DNA of 11,285 bases from Deltaproteobacteria bacterium (GTDB lineage Bacteria; Desulfobacterota; Desulfuromonadia; Geobacterales; DSM-12255). Below the pieces are notes generated by a model. That model was not told the DNA's origin, searched no databases, and saw only the letters and a list, made by a program, of their open reading frames with translations. The DNA is taken from NCBI GenBank assembly GCA_017861215.1, contig JAGFXN010000022.1, positions 1-11,285 of the forward strand. Reading direction: 5' to 3'. A program made the translations under genes and the position numbers. Within the stretch, counting starts at the first letter, position 1, and each line of letters begins with the position of its first letter. Shown piece after piece: positions 1 to 5,768 of the stretch.

Positions 1-203
1 TTCATGATTACTTTGGCGTTAGAGCTTTCAATAAGAACGAGTGGAGCCACTTGCATGATACAAGGGAATAAGCCGATAGAGAGCAGTTTCCTGCCTGAAC
101 CGCCGCGCAGTTACCCGGCAGATTCCGGACCGATACCAGAGTGACGACGCTGACAATACACTCTCTTGAAATTCCGCAACTGTCGCCGGCAGGCAGAACA
201 ATG
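1..203. other. Intergenic DNA, no gene recognised
   Basis: I see no convincing coding region here. Short open frames exist on both strands, but they have no good ribosome binding site and no recognisable protein pattern. One minus-strand frame runs straight through the terminator hairpin at 204-244, which argues against it being a gene. The tail of a neighbouring transcript entering from the left may lie here, but nothing in the sequence proves it. Confidence 0.5.
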
Positions 204-244
204 AAATCAAAAGGGGCACCGAAAAACGGAGCCCCTTTTGATTT
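204..244. terminator. Bidirectional intrinsic terminator hairpin
   Basis: A near-perfect inverted repeat. A 14-nt arm at 204-217 (AAATCAAAAGGGGC) pairs with 231-244. Beyond an A/A mismatch, a further 3 bp (CCG/CGG) closes on an AAAAA loop. The stem is GC-rich in the middle and A/T-rich outside, so each strand ends in a U-rich tract. On the minus strand it lies about 85 nt after the stop codon of the cytochrome lipoprotein gene and should end that transcript. It would equally stop plus-strand transcription entering from the left. Confidence 0.85.
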
Positions 245-329
245 GTGCTGCATTGCCACTGTAGCAGATACGGCCATTAGCCTTCAGTCGGTACTGGCCA
301 CTCTGCTGCGACAGCGGGTGCAAGCCGGA

Positions 330-2708
330 TTACCACGATTTGCTGCCGTGGCAGAAGCTGGCACAGCTTCGCGTAGTTGCATTCCAGACGCTGAGGCTGA
401 CATTGATGACGCCGTTCCTGTGGGTGGCCGCAGTTACCGCCGTGCTGCTGTAGCCGCTACCATGGCAGGTGACGCAGTCGATTCCTTGACCGTTGACATG
501 GAAATCATGCTCACCGGTCGCTGGCGGGATGGCGTGACAGGTGCCGCAGGCCGTTGCCGGCGGTGCGTTCGTGGCGGCGCTGGCCTGTGTCGAAGCGTTG
601 CCTTCACCGGCGCTGTTGACTGCCGTGACAATGAAGTAGTAGGTCGTGCCGGCGGCTAGTCCGGTCTGCAGGTACGGACTGGATGCATTGACGATCTTCG
701 CGCCGTTGGTTTTCGTCACGCCGGCAGCAGTGGCGTAATAAACGTTGTAAGAGGTCGCGCCGGGAACCGCCGACCAGGAGATGGTTGCCTGGTTGGCACC
801 GCCGGCAGCGCTGACACCGGCCGGGGCGGCTGGTATCGTCACAACCGGTGCATTGGTGGCCGCCGACACCTGCGCCGAGGCAACACTCTGACCGGCAGCA
901 TTAACAGCCGTCACTATATAGTAATAGGTGGTGGCGGCTGCCAGTCCGTTTTGCATATAAGGACTGCTTGTTGTGGTGATTTTTGTACCGGAGGTGGTCA
1001 CCCCGGCAGCTGTTGACCAGTAGATGTTATACGAAGTGGCGCCGGCAACGGCAGCCCAGGAAATGGATACCTGATTGGCACCGCCAGCAGCAGTCACGCC
1101 GGTCGGTGCGGTCGGAACCGATAAAGGCGGTGCCGAAGTTGTTGCCGTGACCTGGCTTGAAGCAGCACTTTCGCCGACGCTGTTGGCTGCCGTGACGATG
1201 AAGTAGTAGGTGGTGCCTGCAGAAAGAGCGGTCTTGACATAGGGACTGGTTGCTGCGGCAACTTTGGTACCGTTCGTCATGGTGACGCCCGGGGTGGATG
1301 ACCAGTAAATATTGTAGGAGGTGGCACCGGAAACCGCCGGCCAGGAGATGGTAGCCTGGCTGGCACCGCCGGCAGCGCTCACACCGGTCGGGGCGGCCGG
1401 AGCGGCCGGAGCCGGGATGGCGGCAAGGGTGGTTGCGGCAACCTGCACGGAGGCAGGACCTTCACCGGCGCTGTTCACCGCCGTAACGATGTAGTAGTAG
1501 GTAGTGCCGGCGGCCAGGCCCGTCTGAACAGCAGGACTGGTGACGCTGCTGATCTTTGTTCCGTTGGTCTTGGTGACGCCACCTGTGGTTGAATAATACA
1601 CATTATACGATGTGGCTGTGCTGGCGGCGCTCCAGGAAAGGCTCACCTGGTTGGTGCCACCGGATGCAACCAGACCGGCTGGTGCAGCTGGAACGGTCGG
1701 CACTGGCGGTGTTGCCGCGGTAGCAGCTGACACCTGGGCCGAGGCGGCGCTTTCACCGGCACTGTTCACTGCGGTCACAACGAAGTAGTAGCTGGTTCCG
1801 GCAGACAGACCGGTCTGGACAAAGGGGGTGACGGCCGGGGAAACCTTTGTGCCGCTGGTTGTGGTCACACCCGGTGATGTTGCATAGTACACGTTATACG
1901 ACGTCGCATTACTGACAGAGGCCCAGGAAAGCGTCACCGCACCAGAGCCGCCGACAGCGTTCAAACCGGCGGGTGTTTCAGGAACTGCAGCGGTCGAAGG
2001 TAATGCGCCGCCGTCAAAAACGCCGTTGGCGATATCATCGATTTTACTGGAGAAAATTACCGCACGGCTTTTCTTGTTGATTATTGACAGTGTCCCGTCT
2101 GCTACGGTGATTTTCACTTTGTCGAACATGTCGTCCAGATCAAGATGATTGACAATGTAGCGGGACGTAATCGGATTGGTGTGTTCGGCATTATAGAGTT
2201 TCAGCAACGGCTGCAGCTTTTGCAACAGAATTGAGACGGTCCTTTCGAGATTTTGACCTATCCTGTGATTTCTATCGGCATCGGATTTTTCGAACAGATC
2301 CGACCGATCATTATCATCGTCATCGTCATCATCAGCGGCACTGACAACAATCGCATGGGAGAGCGGGTTGACATTGGCCGTGCCCGGTCCGTCGGCAAAC
2401 GAGAGCAGCTTATACTCAGCCCCGGCGGCGCTGCCACTTGCCTGCAGCACATAGGGTGCTTTCATGTCGGTGACATCAATGGCAAAGGAACCATCACTGC
2501 CGATGACCGCCGTTTTTTGCAGCGAGGGTGTGGAGGAATCCTTGAGGCTTACCTGTCCGGACAACTGGTCGCCAACAGCGGCGGTACCGCTTACGACCTC
2601 GGTTGAAATACCTCCAGAGCCGCCGCCGCAGCCGGCAATCAAGAGGCCAAGAGTTATCAGGGCAAGCATCGTCAGGGCTGCGAATGATTTTTTCACGAGT
2701 TTATTCAT
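330..2708 (-). CDS. Multihaem c-type cytochrome lipoprotein with five fibronectin type III repeats
   Basis: Predicted 792-residue exported lipoprotein. The start at 2708 gives a classical lipoprotein signal: basic MNKLVKK, a hydrophobic stretch, then lipobox I-A-G-C with Cys27. GGGAG lies just upstream. An in-frame ATG at 2774, behind a stronger GAGGAG, would add 22 residues. Residues 28-240 form a domain I cannot name, with an Asp-rich run at 126-134. Five fn3 domains follow at about 244-331, 340-428, 437-525, 532-618 and 626-713. The C-terminus has three haem motifs: CGTCH (721-725), CVTCH (745-749) and CASFCH (782-787, a CX3CH variant). This resembles the secreted CX2CH/CX(3-4)CH cytochromes known from Geobacter. 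The likely role is extracytoplasmic electron transfer from an outer-membrane anchor, with fn3 repeats as a stalk or adhesive part; that role is inference. The gene follows two riboswitches and is expected to be second-messenger controlled. Confidence 0.85.
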   Translation of the reverse strand: MNKLVKKSFAALTMLALITLGLLIAGCGGGSGGISTEVVSGTAAVGDQLSGQVSLKDSSTPSLQKTAVIGSDGSFAIDVTDMKAPYVLQASGSAAGAEYKLLSFADGPGTANVNPLSHAIVVSAADDDDDDDNDRSDLFEKSDADRNHRIGQNLERTVSILLQKLQPLLKLYNAEHTNPITSRYIVNHLDLDDMFDKVKITVADGTLSIINKKSRAVIFSSKIDDIANGVFDGGALPSTAAVPETPAGLNAVGGSGAVTLSWASVSNATSYNVYYATSPGVTTTSGTKVSPAVTPFVQTGLSAGTSYYFVVTAVNSAGESAASAQVSAATAATPPVPTVPAAPAGLVASGGTNQVSLSWSAASTATSYNVYYSTTGGVTKTNGTKISSVTSPAVQTGLAAGTTYYYIVTAVNSAGEGPASVQVAATTLAAIPAPAAPAAPTGVSAAGGASQATISWPAVSGATSYNIYWSSTPGVTMTNGTKVAAATSPYVKTALSAGTTYYFIVTAANSVGESAASSQVTATTSAPPLSVPTAPTGVTAAGGANQVSISWAAVAGATSYNIYWSTAAGVTTSGTKITTTSSPYMQNGLAAATTYYYIVTAVNAAGQSVASAQVSAATNAPVVTIPAAPAGVSAAGGANQATISWSAVPGATSYNVYYATAAGVTKTNGAKIVNASSPYLQTGLAAGTTYYFIVTAVNSAGEGNASTQASAATNAPPATACGTCHAIPPATGEHDFHVNGQGIDCVTCHGSGYSSTAVTAATHRNGVINVSLSVWNATTRSCASFCHGSKSW
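570..1979 (-). repeat. Five tandem fn3-encoding repeats
   Basis: Five repeats of about 260-270 nt, joined by short linkers rich in Pro, Ala and Thr, lie at roughly 1716-1979, 1425-1691, 1134-1400, 855-1115 and 570-833. Each encodes the same pattern: P-x-x-P-x-G at the start, then V/A-T/S-I/L-S-W, TSYN(V/I)Y, and near the end TYY(F/Y)IVTAVNSAGE. The copies are similar enough to suggest duplication within the gene. Copy number may differ between strains through recombination. Confidence 0.85.
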
Positions 2709-2916
2709 ACGATCTCCCTGCAGAGCAATTCCGCAGCAGGCGTGGAAATCGTTCCTTATGGATATTTCTTTCATGTTCTCTCCTCTATCGACCGGCTGCA
2801 ATGATACAGTCTGCCTTCCGGTCGATGGCGTTGCGATCAGTTCCTCCGGCCCACGGAGTATTGATGCGCGGCTTGTTCACGTTGAGTAGATTGCAATGAA
2901 CCCGGGGTAATGGGCA

Positions 2917-2963
2917 TAAAAAAGCCGGGCCACCGAATCTCGTGATATTTCGGCAACCCGGCT
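2917..2963 (-). terminator. Riboswitch expression-platform terminator, proximal
   Basis: The arm at 2949-2963 (AGCCGGGTTGCCGAA on the minus strand) pairs over all 15 positions, with a few G-U wobbles, with 2923-2937 (TTCGGTGGCCCGGCT). A T6 run at 2918-2923 follows. The 5' arm is the 3' end of the aptamer core, and the P1 3' strand is trapped in the loop. Aptamer and terminator therefore exclude each other. Ligand binding should block the terminator, making this an ON switch for the cytochrome gene. Confidence 0.85.
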
Positions 2964-3030
2964 GTCTCCTGGAGACCCTATAGGCTTTCCGCCCCATTCT
3001 CGCGAATGGTTTAGTATTATCGTGTACCAC
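2942..3030 (-). promoter_or_regulatory. GEMM-I (GEMM-Ib, cGAMP-type) riboswitch aptamer, proximal copy
   Basis: Read on the minus strand. P1 pairs GTGGTA (3025-3030) with TATCAC (2942-2947). Then come the conserved ACTAAACC, hairpin CCATTC-GCGA-GAATGG with a GNRA tetraloop, GGGGCGGAAAGCC (the tetraloop-receptor side), a stem closed by GGGTCTC/GAGAC, and AGCCGGGTTGCCG. This fits GEMM-I aptamers. The ligand-discriminating base (G20 in the Vibrio Vc2 aptamer) is A here, the complement of t3015 in the ACTAAACC context. In Geobacter that change marks the subclass selective for 3',3'-cGAMP over c-di-GMP. The class call is strong. The ligand call rests on remembered alignment to the Geobacter GEMM-Ib sequence. 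It controls the cytochrome lipoprotein gene whose start is about 230-320 nt downstream. Confidence 0.92.
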
Positions 3031-3140
3031 TGCCTGATTCATACCGCGCACAACTACAGAAAATCCAGCGGTATAAATGTTCGTCTGCACAGACGCTTGA
3101 ACTTCGTCGCTTTGATCACCTCCCGTTATTGGATTTAGAA

Positions 3141-3193
3141 CAAAAGAAAGCCGGGGCTTCGTATCGTTTGTGCGATATTTCGGCGACCCGGCT
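3141..3193 (-). terminator. Probable expression-platform terminator of the distal riboswitch
   Basis: AGCCGGG (3187-3193), the 3' part of the aptamer, pairs with CCCGGCT (3149-3155 read on minus). An inner stem TATCG-CACAAA-CGATA lies within the loop, and a T-rich tail (TTTCTTTT) follows. It is built like the proximal terminator but has only 7 outer base pairs plus a separate inner stem and an internal loop. It is probably a leakier stop. Confidence 0.65.
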
Positions 3194-3257
3194 GTCTCGT
3201 AAAGACCCGTAGGCTTTCCGTCCCATCCTCGCGGATAGTTTAGTATTGTCGTGTATC
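3174..3257 (-). promoter_or_regulatory. GEMM-I (GEMM-Ib, cGAMP-type) riboswitch aptamer, distal copy
   Basis: This second aptamer lies about 145 nt upstream of the first (3174 to 3030) in the same leader. On the minus strand P1 pairs GATA (3254-3257) with TATC (3174-3177). It then shows ACACGACAATACTAAAC, hairpin CTATCC-GCGA-GGATGG, GGGACGGAAAGCC, a GTCT/AGAC stem and AGCCGGGTCGCCG. The selectivity base is again A (the complement of t3244). P1 is only 4 bp against 6 bp in the proximal copy, and the P2 stem has one G-U pair. The core is otherwise almost the same as the proximal copy, so both copies probably read the same ligand. Confidence 0.92.
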
Positions 3258-3290
3258 TTTAATAACCAGCTTTGGCTGTTATTTTCATTA

Positions 3291-3319
3291 AACATAAACG
3301 AAGCAAAAAACAAAATCAA
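3291..3319 (-). promoter_or_regulatory. Candidate sigma-70-like promoter for the riboswitch-cytochrome transcript
   Basis: On the minus strand TTGATT (3314-3319) and TATGTT (3291-3296) are 17 nt apart. They match the -35 and -10 consensus at four of six positions each. The predicted start is near 3284, about 27 nt before the distal aptamer. A small hairpin with a CAAA loop (3261-3283) would form the very 5' end of the RNA. No competing promoter stands out between here and the gene. Confidence 0.5.
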
Positions 3320-3332
3320 CGAAAATATCATT

Positions 3333-3762
3333 CATCACCTGGCAGCTGATCGTGAAGTGCCAGTTTGCATGGCCTTGCTGGCGCTCACGCCAGGAGCGTA
3401 ATGGTATTTCATGCCATAGATCAACAGGCCTGCACGCTCTGCCTTGTGCAGGCGCTATGGTGATCAACCTGTGAGCCTCCGGACATTGCAAACGGCAACC
3501 GGGGCTTTCTTGTATTGGCTCGTTCGCGTACATGTCCCAGGATGTATCGATTCAGAGCCGTACACCGGGAGTCTCACTGGTTGACTCATCAGGCCGGCTG
3601 GCCAAGAATCACGCAGGGTTACCATGACAAACAGACCAGCGAGGATCAGATTCGGTCTCGTTCAGAAGCGGCTCACCAGTTATGCGGCAATGTCACTCTT
3701 CACCGCGGCAGTCCTGATTTTGCGCTTCTCGGTCTGTCTTCGCTCAAAAAACCGCACGGTAA
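3333..3762. other. Intergenic or decayed region with several inverted repeats
   Basis: No intact gene is seen in these roughly 430 bases. The left half carries three hairpin-forming inverted repeats: CTGGCA/TGCCAG at 3339-3363, CTGGCG-CTCA-CGCCAG at 3378-3393, and GCCTGCAC/GTGCAGGC at 3428-3453. The last is nested inside CCATAG/CTATGG (3414-3460). The right half (about 3535-3760) is probably the decayed 5' end of the GGDEF pseudogene. Short stretches look protein-like in different plus frames (for example PGVSLVDSSGRL near 3570), but no single frame stays open with sense. Which N-terminal domain was once there cannot be decided. Confidence 0.4.
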
Positions 3763-4321
3763 ATCGCCAGCGAAGATCTTGTCTTTATTCATTCTATCAA
3801 TAAACTGCGCAATTCGATTGCGGCACGGGAAAGTTACGCCGGGAAGAGTCCGGTTGCCTTCTTTTATGCAGACCTTGACAATTTCAAGGCATATAATGAC
3901 AATGAAGAGTATGTGCAGGCCAGTGAGGTGATCAGGATTGCGGCTGAGCTCGTCGACCAGGCCGTCGGAAAAGTCGCAGATAGTGAAGCCTTCGTCGGTC
4001 ATGTGGGCGGCGACGGCTTTGTCATTATCGCCGACAGTGAACCGGCAGTGCTGCTCTGCAAACAAATTATTGCCGACTTTGACGCGGAAATCAGCAAACA
4101 TTATTCGGCAGAGGATCTGGCGCGCGGCGCCATCGAAGAGATCGATCGCCATGGATGTCGCCATAACCTTCCCCATCATGACCATGTCCATCGTCATCTG
4201 CAGCAGTGGTGCCTTCAGTTCGGCAACGGCAATTGCCCGGGCCGCTGCGGAAATCAAGGACCACGTCAAGGGTTTTTCCGGCAGCAATTACCTGTTGAAT
4301 CGTCGCAAGGCCAGTCGATGA
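3763..4321 (+). pseudogene. Frameshifted GGDEF-domain cyclase, probably a former Hypr (cGAMP-synthase-type) enzyme
   Basis: The frame open from 3763 encodes a GGDEF domain: INKLRNSIAARE, then FFYADLDNFKAYND, then GHVGGDGFVII. These match the metal-binding D-x-D-x-F-K, the nucleotide-contacting N-D and the signature loop. At about 4156 one extra base shifts the frame. The rest of the domain (FPIMTMSIVI, later LLNRRKASR) continues in the next frame and stops at 4321. An in-frame TAA at 3760 and out-of-frame upstream sequence show at least one more lesion, so the N-terminus is lost. The fourth signature residue is Gly instead of Glu/Asp, and the G-H before the selectivity site is E-Y. At the position of PleD Asp344 the residue is Ser, as in Hypr GGDEF proteins such as GSU1658 of G. 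sulfurreducens. The stop overlaps the start of the next lipoprotein gene by ATGA, suggesting the intact ancestor was co-translated with it. It is almost certainly inactive. Confidence 0.8.
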
Positions 4322-4815
4322 AACGTCTGCTTCTCCTCCCACTACTGCTGCTTTTTCTGGCAGGCTGCACTACCTTCAAGGGAATGCAGTCAACCGCAGC
4401 CCACCGTGATGATGCAAGGCGTAAACTGTCGTCTGCGCTGAAGGACCTGGAACAGGGACGAGTGCCTGCTGCCAGCTTCACTCTGGAGGAGATCGTCGCT
4501 AAGCCAGGGATCAAAGGGGTAACCGATGAAGCGCTGTTCCGCTTGAGTTTGCTCAAGCTGCATGTTGAAGAAAAGGACGGCGTGCCCCCCTCCATCCGCT
4601 ACCTGGAACGGTTACGTCACGAGTACGCGGATAGTGTCTGGACGCTGCAGTCACGGCCCCTTCTCGACTTCCTCACTGCTGCGGCAGACGTGAAAAAGCA
4701 GAATCGAAACCTTAAAAGCCTCAACAGTTCCCTGACCAAAGACAACAAGGAACTGCACCAGAATATCGAACGATTGAAGAAGCTCGACCTGCAGCTTGAG
4801 CGGAAAACCCGCTGA
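4318..4815 (+). CDS. Small lipoprotein with C-terminal coiled coil, function unknown
   Basis: Predicted 165-residue lipoprotein. MKR, a run of leucines and the lipobox L-A-G-C (Cys17) form a clear type II signal peptide. The middle (about 30-120) is helical in character, like a short TPR-type scaffold, but I recognise no defined domain. Residues 124-163 are rich in Lys, Glu, Leu and Asn and end in ERLKKLDLQLERK, a typical coiled coil. The ATG overlaps the stop of the GGDEF pseudogene (ATGA), with AAGG about 8 nt upstream, so this start is preferred over longer in-frame ones that run back into the pseudogene. Lipoproteins of this build often follow signalling genes (compare QseG-type proteins), but that is only analogy. 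The decay of its upstream partner may have removed its main translation route. Confidence 0.75.
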   Translation: MKRLLLLPLLLLFLAGCTTFKGMQSTAAHRDDARRKLSSALKDLEQGRVPAASFTLEEIVAKPGIKGVTDEALFRLSLLKLHVEEKDGVPPSIRYLERLRHEYADSVWTLQSRPLLDFLTAAADVKKQNRNLKSLNSSLTKDNKELHQNIERLKKLDLQLERKTR

Positions 4816-4879
4816 GAGGCGTCGCAGTTACAACTTCATCCGCACACCCACCCCCACACCGGCAGCGCCAGTTTTAATC

Positions 4880-4908
4880 TTGAACAAAGAAACTGGATAA
4901 GGTATAAA
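4880..4908 (+). promoter_or_regulatory. Candidate sigma-70-like promoter of the hydrolase-purB-channel-purL operon
   Basis: TTGAAC (4880-4885) and TATAAA (4903-4908) are separated by exactly 17 nt. They match the -35 at four of six and the -10 at five of six positions. Transcription should begin near 4915, about 65 nt before the TTG start of the first gene. It is the best promoter-like pair seen in the window and the only clear one before the four-gene run. Confidence 0.65.
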
Positions 4909-4926
4909 ACCTATTGGTTTCGTACC
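4901..4926. promoter_or_regulatory. Candidate operator: symmetric dyad over the -10 and start site
   Basis: Two nested half-site pairs are arranged symmetrically: GGTA (4901-4904) with TACC (4923-4926), and AACC (4908-4911) with GGTT (4916-4919). The spacers are 3, 4 and 3 nt. Further out, GGATAA (4895-4900) is mirrored by TTATCC (4933-4938) with unequal spacing. Because the expected RNA starts near 4915, the left arm would not be transcribed. A protein-binding operator is therefore more likely than an RNA hairpin. The binding protein is unknown, and it does not resemble the E. coli PurR box. Confidence 0.45.
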
Positions 4927-4980
4927 TCTGCTTTATCCGTAATCTGCCTGCGCAATCAAACTGCCTGTTCGGAGAATCCA

Positions 4981-5751
4981 TTGAAAATCAGCATACTTGC
5001 CAGTGGCAGCAAGGGTAACGCGGTCTATATTGAGACCGGTGAAACGCGCCTGCTGATCGATGCCGGCCTCTCGGCGACCGAACTGATGAAACGGCTTGAT
5101 GCCATCGGCGTAGAACGTTCCTCCCTCCATGGCATCCTGATCAGCCACGACCACTCCGACCACACCAGAGGTGCAGGCACTTTGGCAAGAAGACTCAAAA
5201 TCCCGATCATCGTCAGCAACCTGACAAAAGAAGCTTGCGAACCCCTGCTGAAAAAGTGTGAAGCGGTTGGCTTTGAATCAGGTACCTCGTTCACGTTCCG
5301 TGACATCTCGATACATCCTTTTCAGACAACTCATGATGCAGTCGATCCACACGGATTTATCATCGAATCGGTTGACGGTCGCTATGGCCATGCGACCGAT
5401 TTCGGTGTTGTGACCAGACTTATTACTGAAAAACTGAAAGGCTGCAGGGCTGTTGTCATTGAGGCCAATCATGACGAAGAGATGCTGATGAACGGTCCCT
5501 ATCCCTGGCATCTGAAACAGCGGATAAAATCCCGTCACGGCCATATCTCCAACACTGAATCCATCGGCCTGCTTGCAGAGCTTCTCCATGACCGTCTCGA
5601 AGGCATTTTTCTGACCCATCTCTCGGAAGTAAACAACGATCCGAAACTGCCGCAAACAGCTGCAGAAAAGCTGCTCGCGAGCCAGAACCGTTGTAACCCT
5701 CAACTCTGCATCGGTGACCAGTATCAGCCAAGCAGCATGTTAGCCATATAA
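4981..5751 (+). CDS. Metallo-beta-lactamase-fold hydrolase, WalJ/YycJ-like
   Basis: A 256-residue cytoplasmic protein of the metallo-beta-lactamase superfamily. It opens with KISILASGSKGNAVYIE, typical of the YycJ/WalJ branch. The binuclear metal site is visible: H-D-H-S-D-H at 56-61, His118 (TTHDA), Asp140 (ATDFG), His164 (EANHD) and late histidines in SRHGHIS (186, 188) and LTHLSEVNND (213). The length is usual for the family. Members act on nucleic acid ends or are tied to cell-wall and replication control in Firmicutes; the substrate here is unknown. The TTG start has GGAG 7 nt upstream and agrees with the family N-terminus. It is first in the operon, 17 nt before purB, so it should be made together with the purine enzymes, though no direct link to purine synthesis is evident. 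Confidence 0.88.
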   Translation: MKISILASGSKGNAVYIETGETRLLIDAGLSATELMKRLDAIGVERSSLHGILISHDHSDHTRGAGTLARRLKIPIIVSNLTKEACEPLLKKCEAVGFESGTSFTFRDISIHPFQTTHDAVDPHGFIIESVDGRYGHATDFGVVTRLITEKLKGCRAVVIEANHDEEMLMNGPYPWHLKQRIKSRHGHISNTESIGLLAELLHDRLEGIFLTHLSEVNNDPKLPQTAAEKLLASQNRCNPQLCIGDQYQPSSMLAI

Positions 5752-5768
5752 TGTAAGGAGCAGACACA

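Larger units (their letters stand above)
4828..4932 (-). pseudogene. Possible remnant of an outer-membrane beta-barrel C-terminus
   Basis: A short minus-strand frame of 34 codons between two stops ends in a stretch that looks like the last two strands of an outer-membrane barrel: PVSLFKIKTGAAG, then VGVGVRMKL and TAA. Alternating hydrophobic residues and glycines near the terminus are typical of such proteins. There is no start codon with a ribosome site, and the plus-strand operon promoter overlaps it. At most it is a fossil; chance resemblance is possible. Confidence 0.25.

Noticed and set aside
141..659. Plus-strand open frame of 172 codons opposite the cytochrome 3' end
   Set aside because: It runs through the terminator hairpin and antisense to haem-motif and fn3 coding sequence; its composition reflects the other strand.
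2785..3090. Minus-strand frame of 101 codons across the proximal riboswitch
   Set aside because: It spans the aptamer and terminator, whose RNA structure explains the sequence fully.
2942..3257. Calling the two aptamers c-di-GMP-selective GEMM-Ia
   Set aside because: Both carry A where the c-di-GMP-selective aptamer has G; the fit to the Geobacter cGAMP subclass is closer.
3288..3533. Minus-strand 81-codon frame upstream of the promoter, considered as a transposase fragment
   Set aside because: It has no clear transposase motif and overlaps the hairpin cluster and the candidate promoter.
3913..4317. Reading the GGDEF piece and the lipoprotein as one 300-residue protein from GTG 3913
   Set aside because: GGDEF homology continues upstream of 3913 and shifts frame near 4156. 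The residues between there and the lipoprotein ATG are out-of-frame translation, and a lipoprotein signal must be N-terminal.
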